From JBCDAP01 sp038747915 (GTDB lineage: Bacteria; Planctomycetota; Phycisphaerae; Phycisphaerales; UBA1924), in NCBI GenBank assembly GCA_038747915.1, contig JBCDJJ010000070.1:1-18822 (forward strand): a stretch of 18,822 nt of DNA. Direction: 5' to 3'. The position numbers were made by a program, and so were the translations under genes. The notes beneath the pieces are model-generated. The model saw only the letters and a list, made by a program, of their open reading frames with translations, was not told the DNA's origin and did no database searches. Below are positions 6,962 to 14,900 of this stretch, piece after piece (position 1 is the stretch's first letter; each line of letters opens with the position of its first letter).

Positions 6962-8989
6962 TCAGGGGCACTGATCGATCAGGCAGTCGGTCCCTTCGCC
7001 AAGCCATGTTCCGTCGGTGCACTCGCTCTCTTCGAGCCCGTCGATGCAGAGAAACCCGCTGCAGCACGCGCCGGTCACGAGCCCTTCCGGCGGACACTGC
7101 TGCGTGGCGCACTCGGTGCCGTCGCCGAAGTAGATGCCAAAGCATTGCCCTTCGGTAAGACCGTCCGTGCACTCGTTGTTGAACGTGGTGCAGCAAGCAC
7201 CGGTCGCGCCCGGTGGCGGACACTGCTCGTTGATACAGAGTGAATCGTCCCCGAAGTAGGTACCGAAGCAGTCTGCCTCAGCGACATTCTCAAGGCAGAG
7301 TGGCGCGATGAGCGTGGTGCAGCAGGCACCGGTGGCCTGCGGGGCGTCGCACGTCACCTGCGGGCATTCGCAGGTGGTGCCGTTGCCGAAGTAGGTCCCC
7401 GGACCGATTAGGCTGTCGGTGCAATCGAGCTCGCTGGTGATGAAGCACGTTGTGGGCCCGAAGATGGAGCCCGCCGGGCAGCAGGCGCCGACGGGTGGGA
7501 TGGGGCAGGCCGAGTCGGCGCAGGTGGCGCCGTCGCCTTGGTAGTCATCGGTGAAGCAGCCGAGTTCGGTGGTCTCGGTGCAGGTCCCGTCGGCGACGCT
7601 GCAGCACGCTCCTGTCTCGGGAATCGTGCACCGGCTGGTTGCGCAGTCGGTCCCGATGCCAAGGAACTCGAGGTCGAAGCCGAAGCAGTTTCCGAAGATG
7701 ACGCCGTCGGTGCATGTCTCACCGCCGGCTGAGCAGCAAGCGCCCTGACAGAGCGCGTCGGTGCATTGGGTCCCCACGCCGAAGAACTCACCGAAGTCAT
7801 TGACGCAGTTTTCAGCGGTCCGAAGACTGCAACCGTTGAACAGGCAGCAGGCGCCGCGCGGATCTTCGGTTGGACACTGCGTGCTCGCGCAGGTGGTGTC
7901 GTCGCCTTGGTAGGTGCCGCCCTCGTTGAGGCAGGTGCTCTGGAGCATGCCGTCGGAGCAGTCGGTGTCTCGGAAGAAGCAGCAAGCGCCCGATGTCGGC
8001 TGTGGAGCTTCGCAAACACTCGGAGTGTCGCTGCAGGAGGTGCTGTCACCGGCGAAGGTGCCGTCGTTACCACCACAGTCGCCCGCGGAGAGATCGAGAC
8101 AGAGGTCGCCCTCGAAGCAGCAGGCACCGAAGCCTGAGGCGCCGCCGCAGACGTTGGGTGTGTCGTCGCACGTGGCGCCCACGCCCGCGAAGGTGCCGAA
8201 CTGCGATACGCAGAGCGTCTCACTGAACCCGTCGATGCAGAACCCTTCGTCGAGGCAACAGGCCCCCTCGATCGCGATATCGCAGACAAGGGTGTTGCCC
8301 GGGCCGAGGGCACAGAAGGTTGCTGGTCCGCTGTAGCTGCCACCGGCGGAGAGGCACTCGAACTCGGACTCCTCGAAGCAGGTGTCGTCGTTGATGCAGC
8401 AGGCACCGAGGAAGCTGAAGAAGTCGCAGTCGGCCTCCTCGCAGGTTGCGCCGGCGGTGAAGAAGGCCGGGTCGCACTGATCGAACTTGAGGACCTCACA
8501 AACGCCGTCGCCGGTGCAGCACGCGCCGGTGATGGCGAGCGGGCCGCACACCGCTTCGGGGTCGGCGCAGTCGGCGTTGGCGACGAATGTGTTGGTCTGA
8601 TCGGCGCTCAAGCAGTCGTCTTCGGTGATGAGGATGGTGTTGTCGCACCCCGCGGCTGTGCAGCATGCGCCGGTGATCGGAGCGGGGCAGCCCTGCGCGA
8701 TGCCAAAGACGAGTGCGTCGATGTCGCCGCCGCTGATCACACCGAGCGGACCGCCCAGGTCGAAGGTGTTGCACGGCAAGCAATCATCGGCGCCGGGTGG
8801 ACAGTCGGCGGCCGGAAGGTTCAACAGATAGTCGGTGGTGTCAAAGGCGTCGAGCGTGCCGAATGGTGCGGCACGGTCGAGCGGGTTGCAGGGCGACTGG
8901 GCGGAAGCCAAGGGTGTCGCTGCCAAGTACAAGGCCGCCGCGAGCAGCAGGGCGGAGTGCTGGGCGAGCGAGATGAGACGGGAGATCAT
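6962..8989 (-). CDS. Secreted Cys-rich protein with 13 GACC repeats
   Basis: A 675-residue protein with a Sec signal peptide (hydrophobic 11-26, ending ATPLASA before QSPC). A unique region of about 80 residues follows, ending SGGDIDALVFGIAQG. Then come 13 tandem units of about 40 residues, each opening with GACC and carrying roughly four more cysteines: GACC, C, C, then G-x-[YF]-x-G-x-G-T-x-C and a final C. The regular cysteines imply an extracytoplasmic, disulphide-bonded rod or adhesin-like structure. Similar GACC repeats are familiar from uncharacterised planctomycete proteins, but I know of no assigned function. There is no C-terminal anchor; the protein ends CLIDQCP. Its ATG overlaps the stop of the upstream regulator gene (ATGA), pointing to translational coupling. 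Metal binding through the Cys clusters is an alternative. Confidence 0.85.
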   Translation of the reverse strand: MISRLISLAQHSALLLAAALYLAATPLASAQSPCNPLDRAAPFGTLDAFDTTDYLLNLPAADCPPGADDCLPCNTFDLGGPLGVISGGDIDALVFGIAQGCPAPITGACCTAAGCDNTILITEDDCLSADQTNTFVANADCADPEAVCGPLAITGACCTGDGVCEVLKFDQCDPAFFTAGATCEEADCDFFSFLGACCINDDTCFEESEFECLSAGGSYSGPATFCALGPGNTLVCDIAIEGACCLDEGFCIDGFSETLCVSQFGTFAGVGATCDDTPNVCGGASGFGACCFEGDLCLDLSAGDCGGNDGTFAGDSTSCSDTPSVCEAPQPTSGACCFFRDTDCSDGMLQSTCLNEGGTYQGDDTTCASTQCPTEDPRGACCLFNGCSLRTAENCVNDFGEFFGVGTQCTDALCQGACCSAGGETCTDGVIFGNCFGFDLEFLGIGTDCATSRCTIPETGACCSVADGTCTETTELGCFTDDYQGDGATCADSACPIPPVGACCPAGSIFGPTTCFITSELDCTDSLIGPGTYFGNGTTCECPQVTCDAPQATGACCTTLIAPLCLENVAEADCFGTYFGDDSLCINEQCPPPGATGACCTTFNNECTDGLTEGQCFGIYFGDGTECATQQCPPEGLVTGACCSGFLCIDGLEESECTDGTWLGEGTDCLIDQCP

Positions 8990-10266
8990 TGGGCATCCTC
9001 TCCGTGTGTTGGGTGACGTTCTGAGTCGGAAGCTGTGAGATCACGGAAGGTGAACCCGGTCTCAAGTGTGCAATCGAGACGGATGGTGGTTGCGTCGTCG
9101 AGCGGGCGAGTGCGAGAGACGAGCTCGCACAGCATCTGTGCTGCGCGACGGCCCATGTCTTCGGTATCGACCACGACCGCAGCGAGCCGACGCTGCATGC
9201 CGAGTACGCGGGGTGTCGCGCCGTAGCCGATGACCGAGATCTGCGTCGGCACCCGGATGCTCATGTCGAGGAGCAGCAGGTAGATCTCCTCCGCGAGTGC
9301 GTTAGACGCGGCAAAGATCACGCTCGGCGGATCGTCCTGCGAGATCACCCGCTCGAGATCATCTCGGAGTGCATCGAGATGACGCTCGACGGTGTGTGCG
9401 GAGGTTGCCTGGGTCGGGTACATCCACCGAGACGGCACATCGTCGCGGACGGTGCCGAAGGCGCAGGAGTCGATCGGACAGCGCCCACCGTGCTCGGCGA
9501 GTCGGTCGTTGAGGCGCTCGATGGTGCGGCGAACGTTGGCGTTGCCGTGCATCGCGAAGACACCGGCATGGAGGTGGCCGCGCTCGACAAAGCGGTCAGC
9601 GAGGAGGTCGGCAACATGGTCGCCCGCCATCTCGATGCTCGGCGCCGTTATCTCGCCCCCGAGCGATCGCAGCACCGTGATGAACGGCATGCCGAAGCGG
9701 CGCAGCGTGCGGTACGCGGCGAGCGAAACATCCGTGTGCCCGGTCGGCGCGATCACAAACGCATCGTCGCCCTCTGCAAGACTCTCGAAGATGGCGGCCT
9801 CGATGCCGTCTTGGAGAGAGTTGGTCGATCGGACATGGATCGGGACATCGATCGCTGAGCGGAACTGCGATTCGAATCCACGGAGGAACGGCGCGAAGAA
9901 CTCTGACCCCGCGGCGGGCAGCAGCAAGGCGGCCGATCGGATCTCGGAAGAAGATGCCATGGGGCCGACCTGCTCAGCACGGTGGCGCGGGCTGACAAAG
10001 GTGCCTCGGCCCTGCTGGCGGTTGACGACACCCTTATCTTCGAGCTCTGATAATGCTCTGCGGAGTGCACCCCGCGAGATGGCGAGTGCCTCGGCGAGTT
10101 CGCGCTCCGGAGGGAGTGCGTCACCCGGCTGAACACTCCCAGACGCCAGTCCGCGCTCGATCCGCTCTCGCATGTGCGCTTCAACGGACTCGGCAACACG
10201 AGAGGCCATACGTCCGCTGCGAGGCATCGCGGTCCAGATGCTCGGGTTATCGATGGTTGTGTTCAT
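8986..10266 (-). CDS. GntR-family regulator with LacI-type sensor domain
   Basis: A 426-residue transcription regulator. Residues about 22-93 form a GntR winged helix: VAESVEAHMRERIERGLASG, then GDALPPERELAEALAISRGALRRAL and the wing QQGRGTFVSPR. Residues about 108-405 form a LacI/periplasmic-binding-protein-like effector domain, with ADLLADRFVERGHLHAGVFA, PPSVIFAASNALAEEIYLLL, VPTQISVIGYG and a C-terminal VVVDTEDMGRRAAQML. This architecture is that of AraR-type sugar-responsive regulators, so a carbohydrate effector is plausible but unproven. It follows the PEP-CTERM gene by 114 bases and overlaps the GACC-repeat gene by 4 bases, so it probably controls its own operon. The palindrome at 11053-11077 is the best candidate target. 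The start could also be one of the downstream Met codons (14 or 20); no strong ribosome binding site separates them. Confidence 0.92.
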   Translation of the reverse strand: MNTTIDNPSIWTAMPRSGRMASRVAESVEAHMRERIERGLASGSVQPGDALPPERELAEALAISRGALRRALSELEDKGVVNRQQGRGTFVSPRHRAEQVGPMASSSEIRSAALLLPAAGSEFFAPFLRGFESQFRSAIDVPIHVRSTNSLQDGIEAAIFESLAEGDDAFVIAPTGHTDVSLAAYRTLRRFGMPFITVLRSLGGEITAPSIEMAGDHVADLLADRFVERGHLHAGVFAMHGNANVRRTIERLNDRLAEHGGRCPIDSCAFGTVRDDVPSRWMYPTQATSAHTVERHLDALRDDLERVISQDDPPSVIFAASNALAEEIYLLLLDMSIRVPTQISVIGYGATPRVLGMQRRLAAVVVDTEDMGRRAAQMLCELVSRTRPLDDATTIRLDCTLETGFTFRDLTASDSERHPTHGEDAQ

Positions 10267-10309
10267 CGTGTGCTGTGGTTTGGCCTGGGAATGGAGTCAG
10301 CCTGGCTTG

Positions 10310-10351
10310 TGCGCCCGAAGTCGGGTGCTGCACCGCCGAGTGCGCGATGCA
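10310..10351. other. Two adjacent inverted repeats between PEP-CTERM and regulator genes
   Basis: Within the 114-base gap, CCCGA-AG-TCGGG (about 10313-10324) and an 8-pair stem TGCACCGC/GCGATGCA with one G.T pair (10329-10351) follow each other. Neither is followed by a T-run. They may reduce read-through or stabilise the upstream mRNA, giving unequal expression of surface protein and regulator, but this is speculative. Confidence 0.3.
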
Positions 10352-10380
10352 GCGATCCCAACCAATGAGACTCGTCGCGG

Positions 10381-10890
10381 TCATGGACGACGGTTGCGAA
10401 ACGCCAGGACTCCCCCCGCACACAGAAGCATGCCCGCGCCTGGTGCAGGGACGATGGTGATGATGCCGTTGTCGATCTCATCGCCCGTGGCGTCGTTCAA
10501 GTAGCCGATCGTGGTGGGGAAGATGTCGTCACCGGCGAGGATGTCGACCGAGATGCTCTCGAAGGTGGTCGAGTCGAATGCAAAGAAGCTGGCGTCGATC
10601 CCGACGAGCACGCCGTTGATCGCGCTGGCGAAGACGAAGCTGAAGTCGGCCTCGGTGTAGGTCTCGCCGAAGACGGTGACGGTGAGGCTCTCGACGCCGT
10701 CGCCGATCGAGAAGAAGCCGTCGGGGTTGCCGGCGAGTGCCCCGTCGGTCAGGGTGATGCTGCCGGAGAACCCGGGATTGCTGGTCTGGAATGTGGTGTC
10801 GTCGGTCGAGTAGAGGAGATCGAAGGTCTGAGCGGTTGCCCCCGCAGCCACCCCAACGCACCCCACCAGCGAAGCAAAGAGACGTGTCAT
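10381..10890 (-). CDS. PEP-CTERM-type sorted surface protein
   Basis: A 169-residue exported protein. I place the start at 10890 (MTRLFASLVGCVGVAAGATAQ), because it gives a proper signal peptide and has a strong GGAAGGAA ribosome binding site 8 bases upstream; the longer reading frame to 11037 would put 49 residues of non-coding-looking sequence in front. The mature part is rich in Thr, Asp, Phe and Gly and looks beta-structured (SGSITLTDGALAGNPDGFF, SLTVTVFGETYTEADFSF). The C-terminus is VPAPGAG, then a short hydrophobic span MLLCAGGVLAF and RNRRP, a planctomycete-style PEP-CTERM sorting signal recognised by an exosortase encoded elsewhere. It is the first gene of the block controlled from the palindrome region. 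It may be an exported structural or adhesive protein; there is no enzyme motif. Confidence 0.88.
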   Translation of the reverse strand: MTRLFASLVGCVGVAAGATAQTFDLLYSTDDTTFQTSNPGFSGSITLTDGALAGNPDGFFSIGDGVESLTVTVFGETYTEADFSFVFASAINGVLVGIDASFFAFDSTTFESISVDILAGDDIFPTTIGYLNDATGDEIDNGIITIVPAPGAGMLLCAGGVLAFRNRRP

Positions 10891-10898
10891 CGAACCAA

Positions 10899-10906
10899 TT
10901 CCTTCC
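10899..10906 (-). promoter_or_regulatory. Ribosome binding site of the PEP-CTERM gene
   Basis: GGAAGGAA on the minus strand lies 8 bases before the ATG at 10890. It is the clearest Shine-Dalgarno match in the window and fixes this start over the upstream in-frame ATG at 11037. Confidence 0.75.
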
Positions 10907-11020
10907 ACAAATGTCGGGCCAGAAGCGTGGTCCTGGCGAGTCGGAGCGATACGGAACTCGCTCTTGAAACGGATAGACGCTGCCCACGGCCCTGGAATGA
11001 GACCCAAGGTACTCGCCATT

Positions 11021-11051
11021 GGTATATTGAATCGCAATCTGGACTACGCAA
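11021..11051 (-). promoter_or_regulatory. Possible promoter of the surface-protein block
   Basis: On the minus strand TTGCGT (11046-11051) could be a -35 box, with TATACC (11021-11026) or the overlapping AATATA (11023-11028) as a -10 box at 19 or 17 bases. The match is modest, but the position, directly after the palindrome and about 130 bases before the start codon, is right. Confidence 0.25.
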
Positions 11052-11052
11052 A

Positions 11053-11077
11053 TGATCCATTGGTACCAATTGGATCA
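11053..11077. promoter_or_regulatory. Operator-like palindrome upstream of the PEP-CTERM gene
   Basis: The 12-base perfect palindrome ATTGGTACCAAT (11059-11070) is flanked by TGATCC on the left and, after one extra T, GGATCA on the right, giving an almost perfect 25-base dyad. It lies in an AT-rich pocket just upstream of the possible -35 box. A degraded copy, ATTGGTATATTG, occurs at 11018-11029, about 41 bases (four helical turns) away. A dyad of this size suits a dimeric GntR or LacI-type protein, and the block encodes one. Confidence 0.6.
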
Positions 11078-11113
11078 TGCAGAAATGTACCTTTTTGATT
11101 GTACGAGCGAGTC

Positions 11114-11243
11114 TAGGAATGCCCGTCGGAAATGACCCCATACTTCATGCTTCACCCTGCTGGTTGGATGACTGAGGACCATGCATGGCGCGAAGCAAGG
11201 ACTCGGCTGAGGAGGTCGTCAACAACCCCGCGAGGCGGAGGTG
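11114..11243 (+). mobile_element. Truncated relic of the same IS3 type, opposite strand
   Basis: The stretch matches the 5' end of the IS3 at 3262-4542. The inverted-repeat region GGAATGCCC...GAAATGACCCCAT corresponds to GGAATGCCCCCTCGAAAGTG. The leader GGATGACTGAGGACC...GCATGGC corresponds to GGATCACGGAGGATCTGGCATGGC. The orfA start, with ATG at 11185, is followed by CGGCTGAGGAG, TCGT, AACAA and CGCGAGGCGGAGGTG (to 11243). Similarity then ends. The relic has several base changes and carries only about 20 codons of orfA, so it is dead. Confidence 0.72.
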
Positions 11244-11536
11244 TCGAACACGGACGGCAATCACGTAACGCCCATCGGCTGTTGATTCCCGGCGGCGCGT
11301 CGCAGCGCGCGTCGCAACGGGTGGCCGCCGTCAATGGACGGCGGCGAATGCGATGCATCAAGCTGTACTGAACTCGGATGCCAGCAACAGAATCCGCTTC
11401 CGAATAGCCTCCGGGAGCGATGGCCACCGATGCGTGAGCCACACCAATCCAGCGCATGCTGCACCGGATTCTGCACCAGAGGTGCATTCGCATGGAGCCA
11501 AACTCGTTGTCGATGAATGGCTTGCGAAGTGCTTGG
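11244..11536. other. Non-coding interval between IS3 relic and right att copy
   Basis: I see no convincing gene here. Reading frames on both strands have no recognisable motif and skewed composition. The stretch includes GCGCGTCGCAGCGCGCGTCGC, a short internal direct repeat (about 11295-11315), and GCCGCCGTCAATGGACGGCGGC, a strong inverted repeat (about 11325-11346; stem GCCGCCGTC/GACGGCGGC with a 4-base loop). It is probably mobile-element debris. Confidence 0.5.
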
Positions 11537-11782
11537 CGAGTCCAGTTGCGCCCACTGGAGTGCTTTGCGGTGCTCCCACATGCCGGTTTCTGCCTGGAAA
11601 ACGGCCTCGTTCGGAGCCTGTGCTCCCCGGTGCGTGCAGGGACTGCAGCGCATTCTGCAGCGCTCCACCGGTCGCCCGAGCGAAGTGTTCATCCGTCACC
11701 TGCAGGTCGTTCTTCTCCGCGACGGTAACGCTGTGACCGATCCACGCGGCGCGACCACGTGGGCGGCGAACTGCTCGAAGAG
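11537..11782. repeat. Right copy of tRNA-3'-end/integrase direct repeat (putative att site)
   Basis: The core CGAGTCCAGTTGCGCCCACT (11537-11556) equals the 3' end of tRNA-Val (3016-3035) except for one base. The following sequence parallels 3036-3261 base for base over long stretches. The rest of the tRNA is absent here, so this is an attachment-site copy and not a second tRNA gene. Confidence 0.78.
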
Positions 11783-11815
11783 CTTGATCTCGCGACTCGC
11801 CCGCATGTTCTGCTA
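11537..11815 (-). pseudogene. Tyrosine-recombinase (integrase) C-terminal remnant 2
   Basis: The minus strand reads NMRASREIKLFEQFAAHVV, then in another frame AWIGHSVTVAEKND, LQVTDEHFARATGGALQNALQ. It is a homologue of remnant 1 and extends a little further upstream, to the HxxR region, where QNMR stands in place of the expected HNxR. Three lesions are visible: a net 2-base frameshift between AAHVV and AWIGHS (around 11745-11755), Asp in place of the catalytic Tyr (KNDLQ against KNYLR), and a TAG just before QNMR. The gene is dead and older-looking than remnant 1. Confidence 0.8.
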
Positions 11816-11972
11816 AAGGCGCGGCCAGGGTGACAGTCCAGCATGGCCGATGATCTTCAAGGGCTGGAATATGTAAGGTTGACATCTAAAACTCTGAATA
11901 GTCGGACTTCAGGTGATTAGCGCAGTGCGGCTGCTATCGAATCGGCATGGATTAATTATTAATATTTTATAA
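11816..11972. other. 3' flank of the RHS gene, AT-rich at one end
   Basis: No gene is visible. The 40 bases next to the RHS stop (about 11945-11985) are almost all A and T, in sharp contrast to the surroundings. They could form weak hairpins, but there is no GC stem with a T-run, so I do not call a terminator. Notably, no small immunity-type gene lies here, directly downstream of the RHS gene. Confidence 0.5.
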
Positions 11973-14900
11973 CTAATTTTTTAATTTTACACATTGCCAT
12001 CCAATGTCCTCCAAATCTCTCTTGATGTCCTCTGGCATAGGGACATCAAATGGCACGGAGCGACCACCGTCGGCAGATGCGCTCAATTCCTGTGGTATAT
12101 ATCCCCCTAGGTCTCCAGCTTCCATAACTTCCTTGGCGAAGTGGACACAGCTCTTCCCAGGGCCCCACCTGGGATCGTCGGACGCAGCTTCTTCTAGCAA
12201 GTATTCATAAGCTGATCTAAACTGATCATCTGTAATTTCGAGCTGGCAAACATACTCAAATTCCGACTCCACATCCGGCTTGATCAGTCCTGGCTGTGTT
12301 AGAGTATCGTGGTCCCAGCCCTCAATGCTATCGTTGTCCGGGTGCCTGCCCCAAGGAGCAATTAGTGTTCCCTCCCATTCGCAATCATCGCAGTCGTCGG
12401 GAAGATGCAATAACTCCACACTAACATGCCCAACGTCTCCTGATATACCACGACCCGCTGAGGGTCGAATAAAAATACTCATCATCGAATATAGACCTAG
12501 AGGATCAAAATACTGCAAAGGATTAGAGGCGACATAGCTTAGCATGTTCATCCCATCCACATACTTCAGTGGATCCCGCTGCACGAACCTCCCCGCATCG
12601 CTCCACAGCCACCGGTGCCGGTACTCGTAGAGCTTCGCGGTCGAGTCCCACAGCCGGCCGGTGTACATGTGACGATTGCCAACCGCGGACTCGATCGCGC
12701 CGTTTGAACGGGGTGTGCCCCACACCTCGAGCACCTGTGGGCTGCCGTAGTCGGCGTACTCGTAGCGCTCCACCACGGAGCCGGCGTCGTCGGTGATGGC
12801 GTACACGGTGAAGAGATCGTCCTGGTGGTAGTAGTACGCGGGGTCGTCCGCGTCCGTGATGTCGAAGAAGAACGCCAGGTTGTCTATCACGCACCCATCG
12901 TCCAGCTCGAGGCTCACCAGCAGCATCACGCTGCCCTGGTTCCCGGTCGTGTCGAACGTCACACGGATCCCGTTCGCGGTCCGCGTCCAGATGGGGTTGC
13001 TCACCGCGTTGTTCGGATCGGTCTCTGAGGTGAAGGCCCCGGTGACCGCCCCGGAACTCGCCAGATCCGCGTCGATGGTCACACCCGTCTGGTTCGTCCG
13101 CACCGGCGACTGACCCACCACATTGGACACGCCGCAGGTGTCACCAAGCACCACCCACTGGAACGCCGCCGCATCCACGCCCGTCGTCGTCCTGCCGTCC
13201 CCGTTCACATCCCGGCGCATCTGCACGACTTCGTCGATGTAATTCCCGTACACGTACTCGGCGAGGAGAGAGGATGTCTGCGATGCGGTGTCGTAGTCGT
13301 ACTCCGCGATCAGTTGCCAGGCCGCTTGGCCGCTGTAGACAAACTCGGTGACCTCCGCTGGATCGGGGACATTGTTCGTGAACGTGTTCAATGATGTGAG
13401 GACACGCCGGTTGAACGCATCGTACTCGTGGCGGGTCTCGGTGAGATTCTTCGCACCGTCGACCTGCATGATCCGCGTGAGCTGATTTCGGTGGTCATAG
13501 CTCATCAGCGTGTTGCCGGTCGTGCTGCCAAAGTTCAGCAGCACCGCGATGAAGTCGTTCACATTGACCACACAGTCGTCATTGGCATCACCGGGTACCG
13601 ATGTGCCCGAGCCGCAGGTCGAGCCGAAGTTCAGCAGGACCTGGATGAAGTCCTCGACATTGATGAGCCCATCTCCGTTCGCGTCTCCGAACCTTGTGCT
13701 CGCGTTGGTGGCGACCAGGTTGCCGTTGTCGTCGTACTCGTGGTCGATGCCGGCAGCGGAGGTACCGGCGTTTCCCTGGGCGGTCTTGGTGTACTGGTTG
13801 ACCGACTTATCCTCGACCAACGGATCGTCGCTCAGCGTGTAATCACCGATTTCAAGACCCCCGGCGAGAGGTAGATCGCCGGTGTAGGTGACCGACGAAC
13901 GGTTGTGTACGCCATCCAAGGTGTATGTGAGCTCACCCGGCAAGCTGCCCGCACCACTGTCCGGGTAGTCGTACGCCGAGGTCACCAAACGGTCCGCACT
14001 GTCATAACCAAAGGCACGATTCTGTCGGTTGGCATGAGCAATGAATGAGCCGGGATCGAGCTGGTTGTGCTGCGTCTTGTTGCCAGCAGCGTCCCAAAGA
14101 AACTCGAACCCCGTGATCGTGCCGTGCGTGATGGCGCGGACGCGCCCCACGCCGTAATTCACCCGCGTACCCCCATCGAACGAGTTGGCGTCGTCGTAGA
14201 ACCCGCCATAGTTGTACGTGGTGGTCACACCGTTACCAGCGGTCCGGCGCCGAACCCGATCCGGACCAACGTACGCGTACTCGACGATCCCGGCGGTCGC
14301 TGCATCATCGATCCGGGTAAGACGGTTCAAAGTGTCGTAGGACTTGGTTAAGACACGTCCCGAGGGGTACGTACACGCGATGTCGTTGTTTGCTTGGTTG
14401 TGGCTGTGCTGGACAACACGGCCGCTTTGCACCTCTTGGATCATATTTGATCGGGAGTCGTATTCTCGACTCACCGTGGCAATTGGCAGTGCTTTGGCAA
14501 CATCGTAGTAGTTGTTTGCGGTGAGAACACGCCCGAGGCCGTCGTATGTAAATTCTTCGAGAAGCGCTCCGATATACCCGGTTACGCCCGCGGTACTGAT
14601 TGTCCGGCTGAGCATACGATCGTTCAGGTCGTAAGCGAAAGTCTGGACCACGCCACGGGCGTCTTCGGATTCAACAAGATTGCTCACACGGTTGAAGGCC
14701 ACCTCATGCTCAGTGGCATCAGCCATGATTGTCTTGATTCGTCGGGCGAGACCATCGTACTCGTACGTGGTCGTATTGAAATTATCATCCGTGAGCTGCG
14801 TGACGCGAGAGGACATATCGTAGGCTGTCGTTGTGAGCAGATCGATACCACCCGCGGAGCCCCCACCGCTTAGGGCGCCGACAGTCCGAGACGAGAGTCG

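Noticed and set aside
6962..8989. CRISPR-like or tandem DNA repeat because of periodic spacing
   Set aside because: The periodicity is at protein level (GACC units of variable length). DNA of the units differs too much, and the frame is a single open gene.
10891..11037. N-terminal extension of the PEP-CTERM protein to the upstream ATG
   Set aside because: The downstream ATG gives a correct signal peptide and has a GGAAGGAA ribosome binding site. The extension would bury the signal peptide and overlap the promoter region.
11152..11493. Open frames on both strands between IS3 relic and att copy
   Set aside because: No domain, signal or ribosome binding site is visible. The stretch begins in a decayed IS relic and contains short repeats.
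11537..11556. Second tRNA gene
   Set aside because: Only the T-loop and the 3' arms are present. The D-arm, anticodon arm and 5' acceptor strand are missing.
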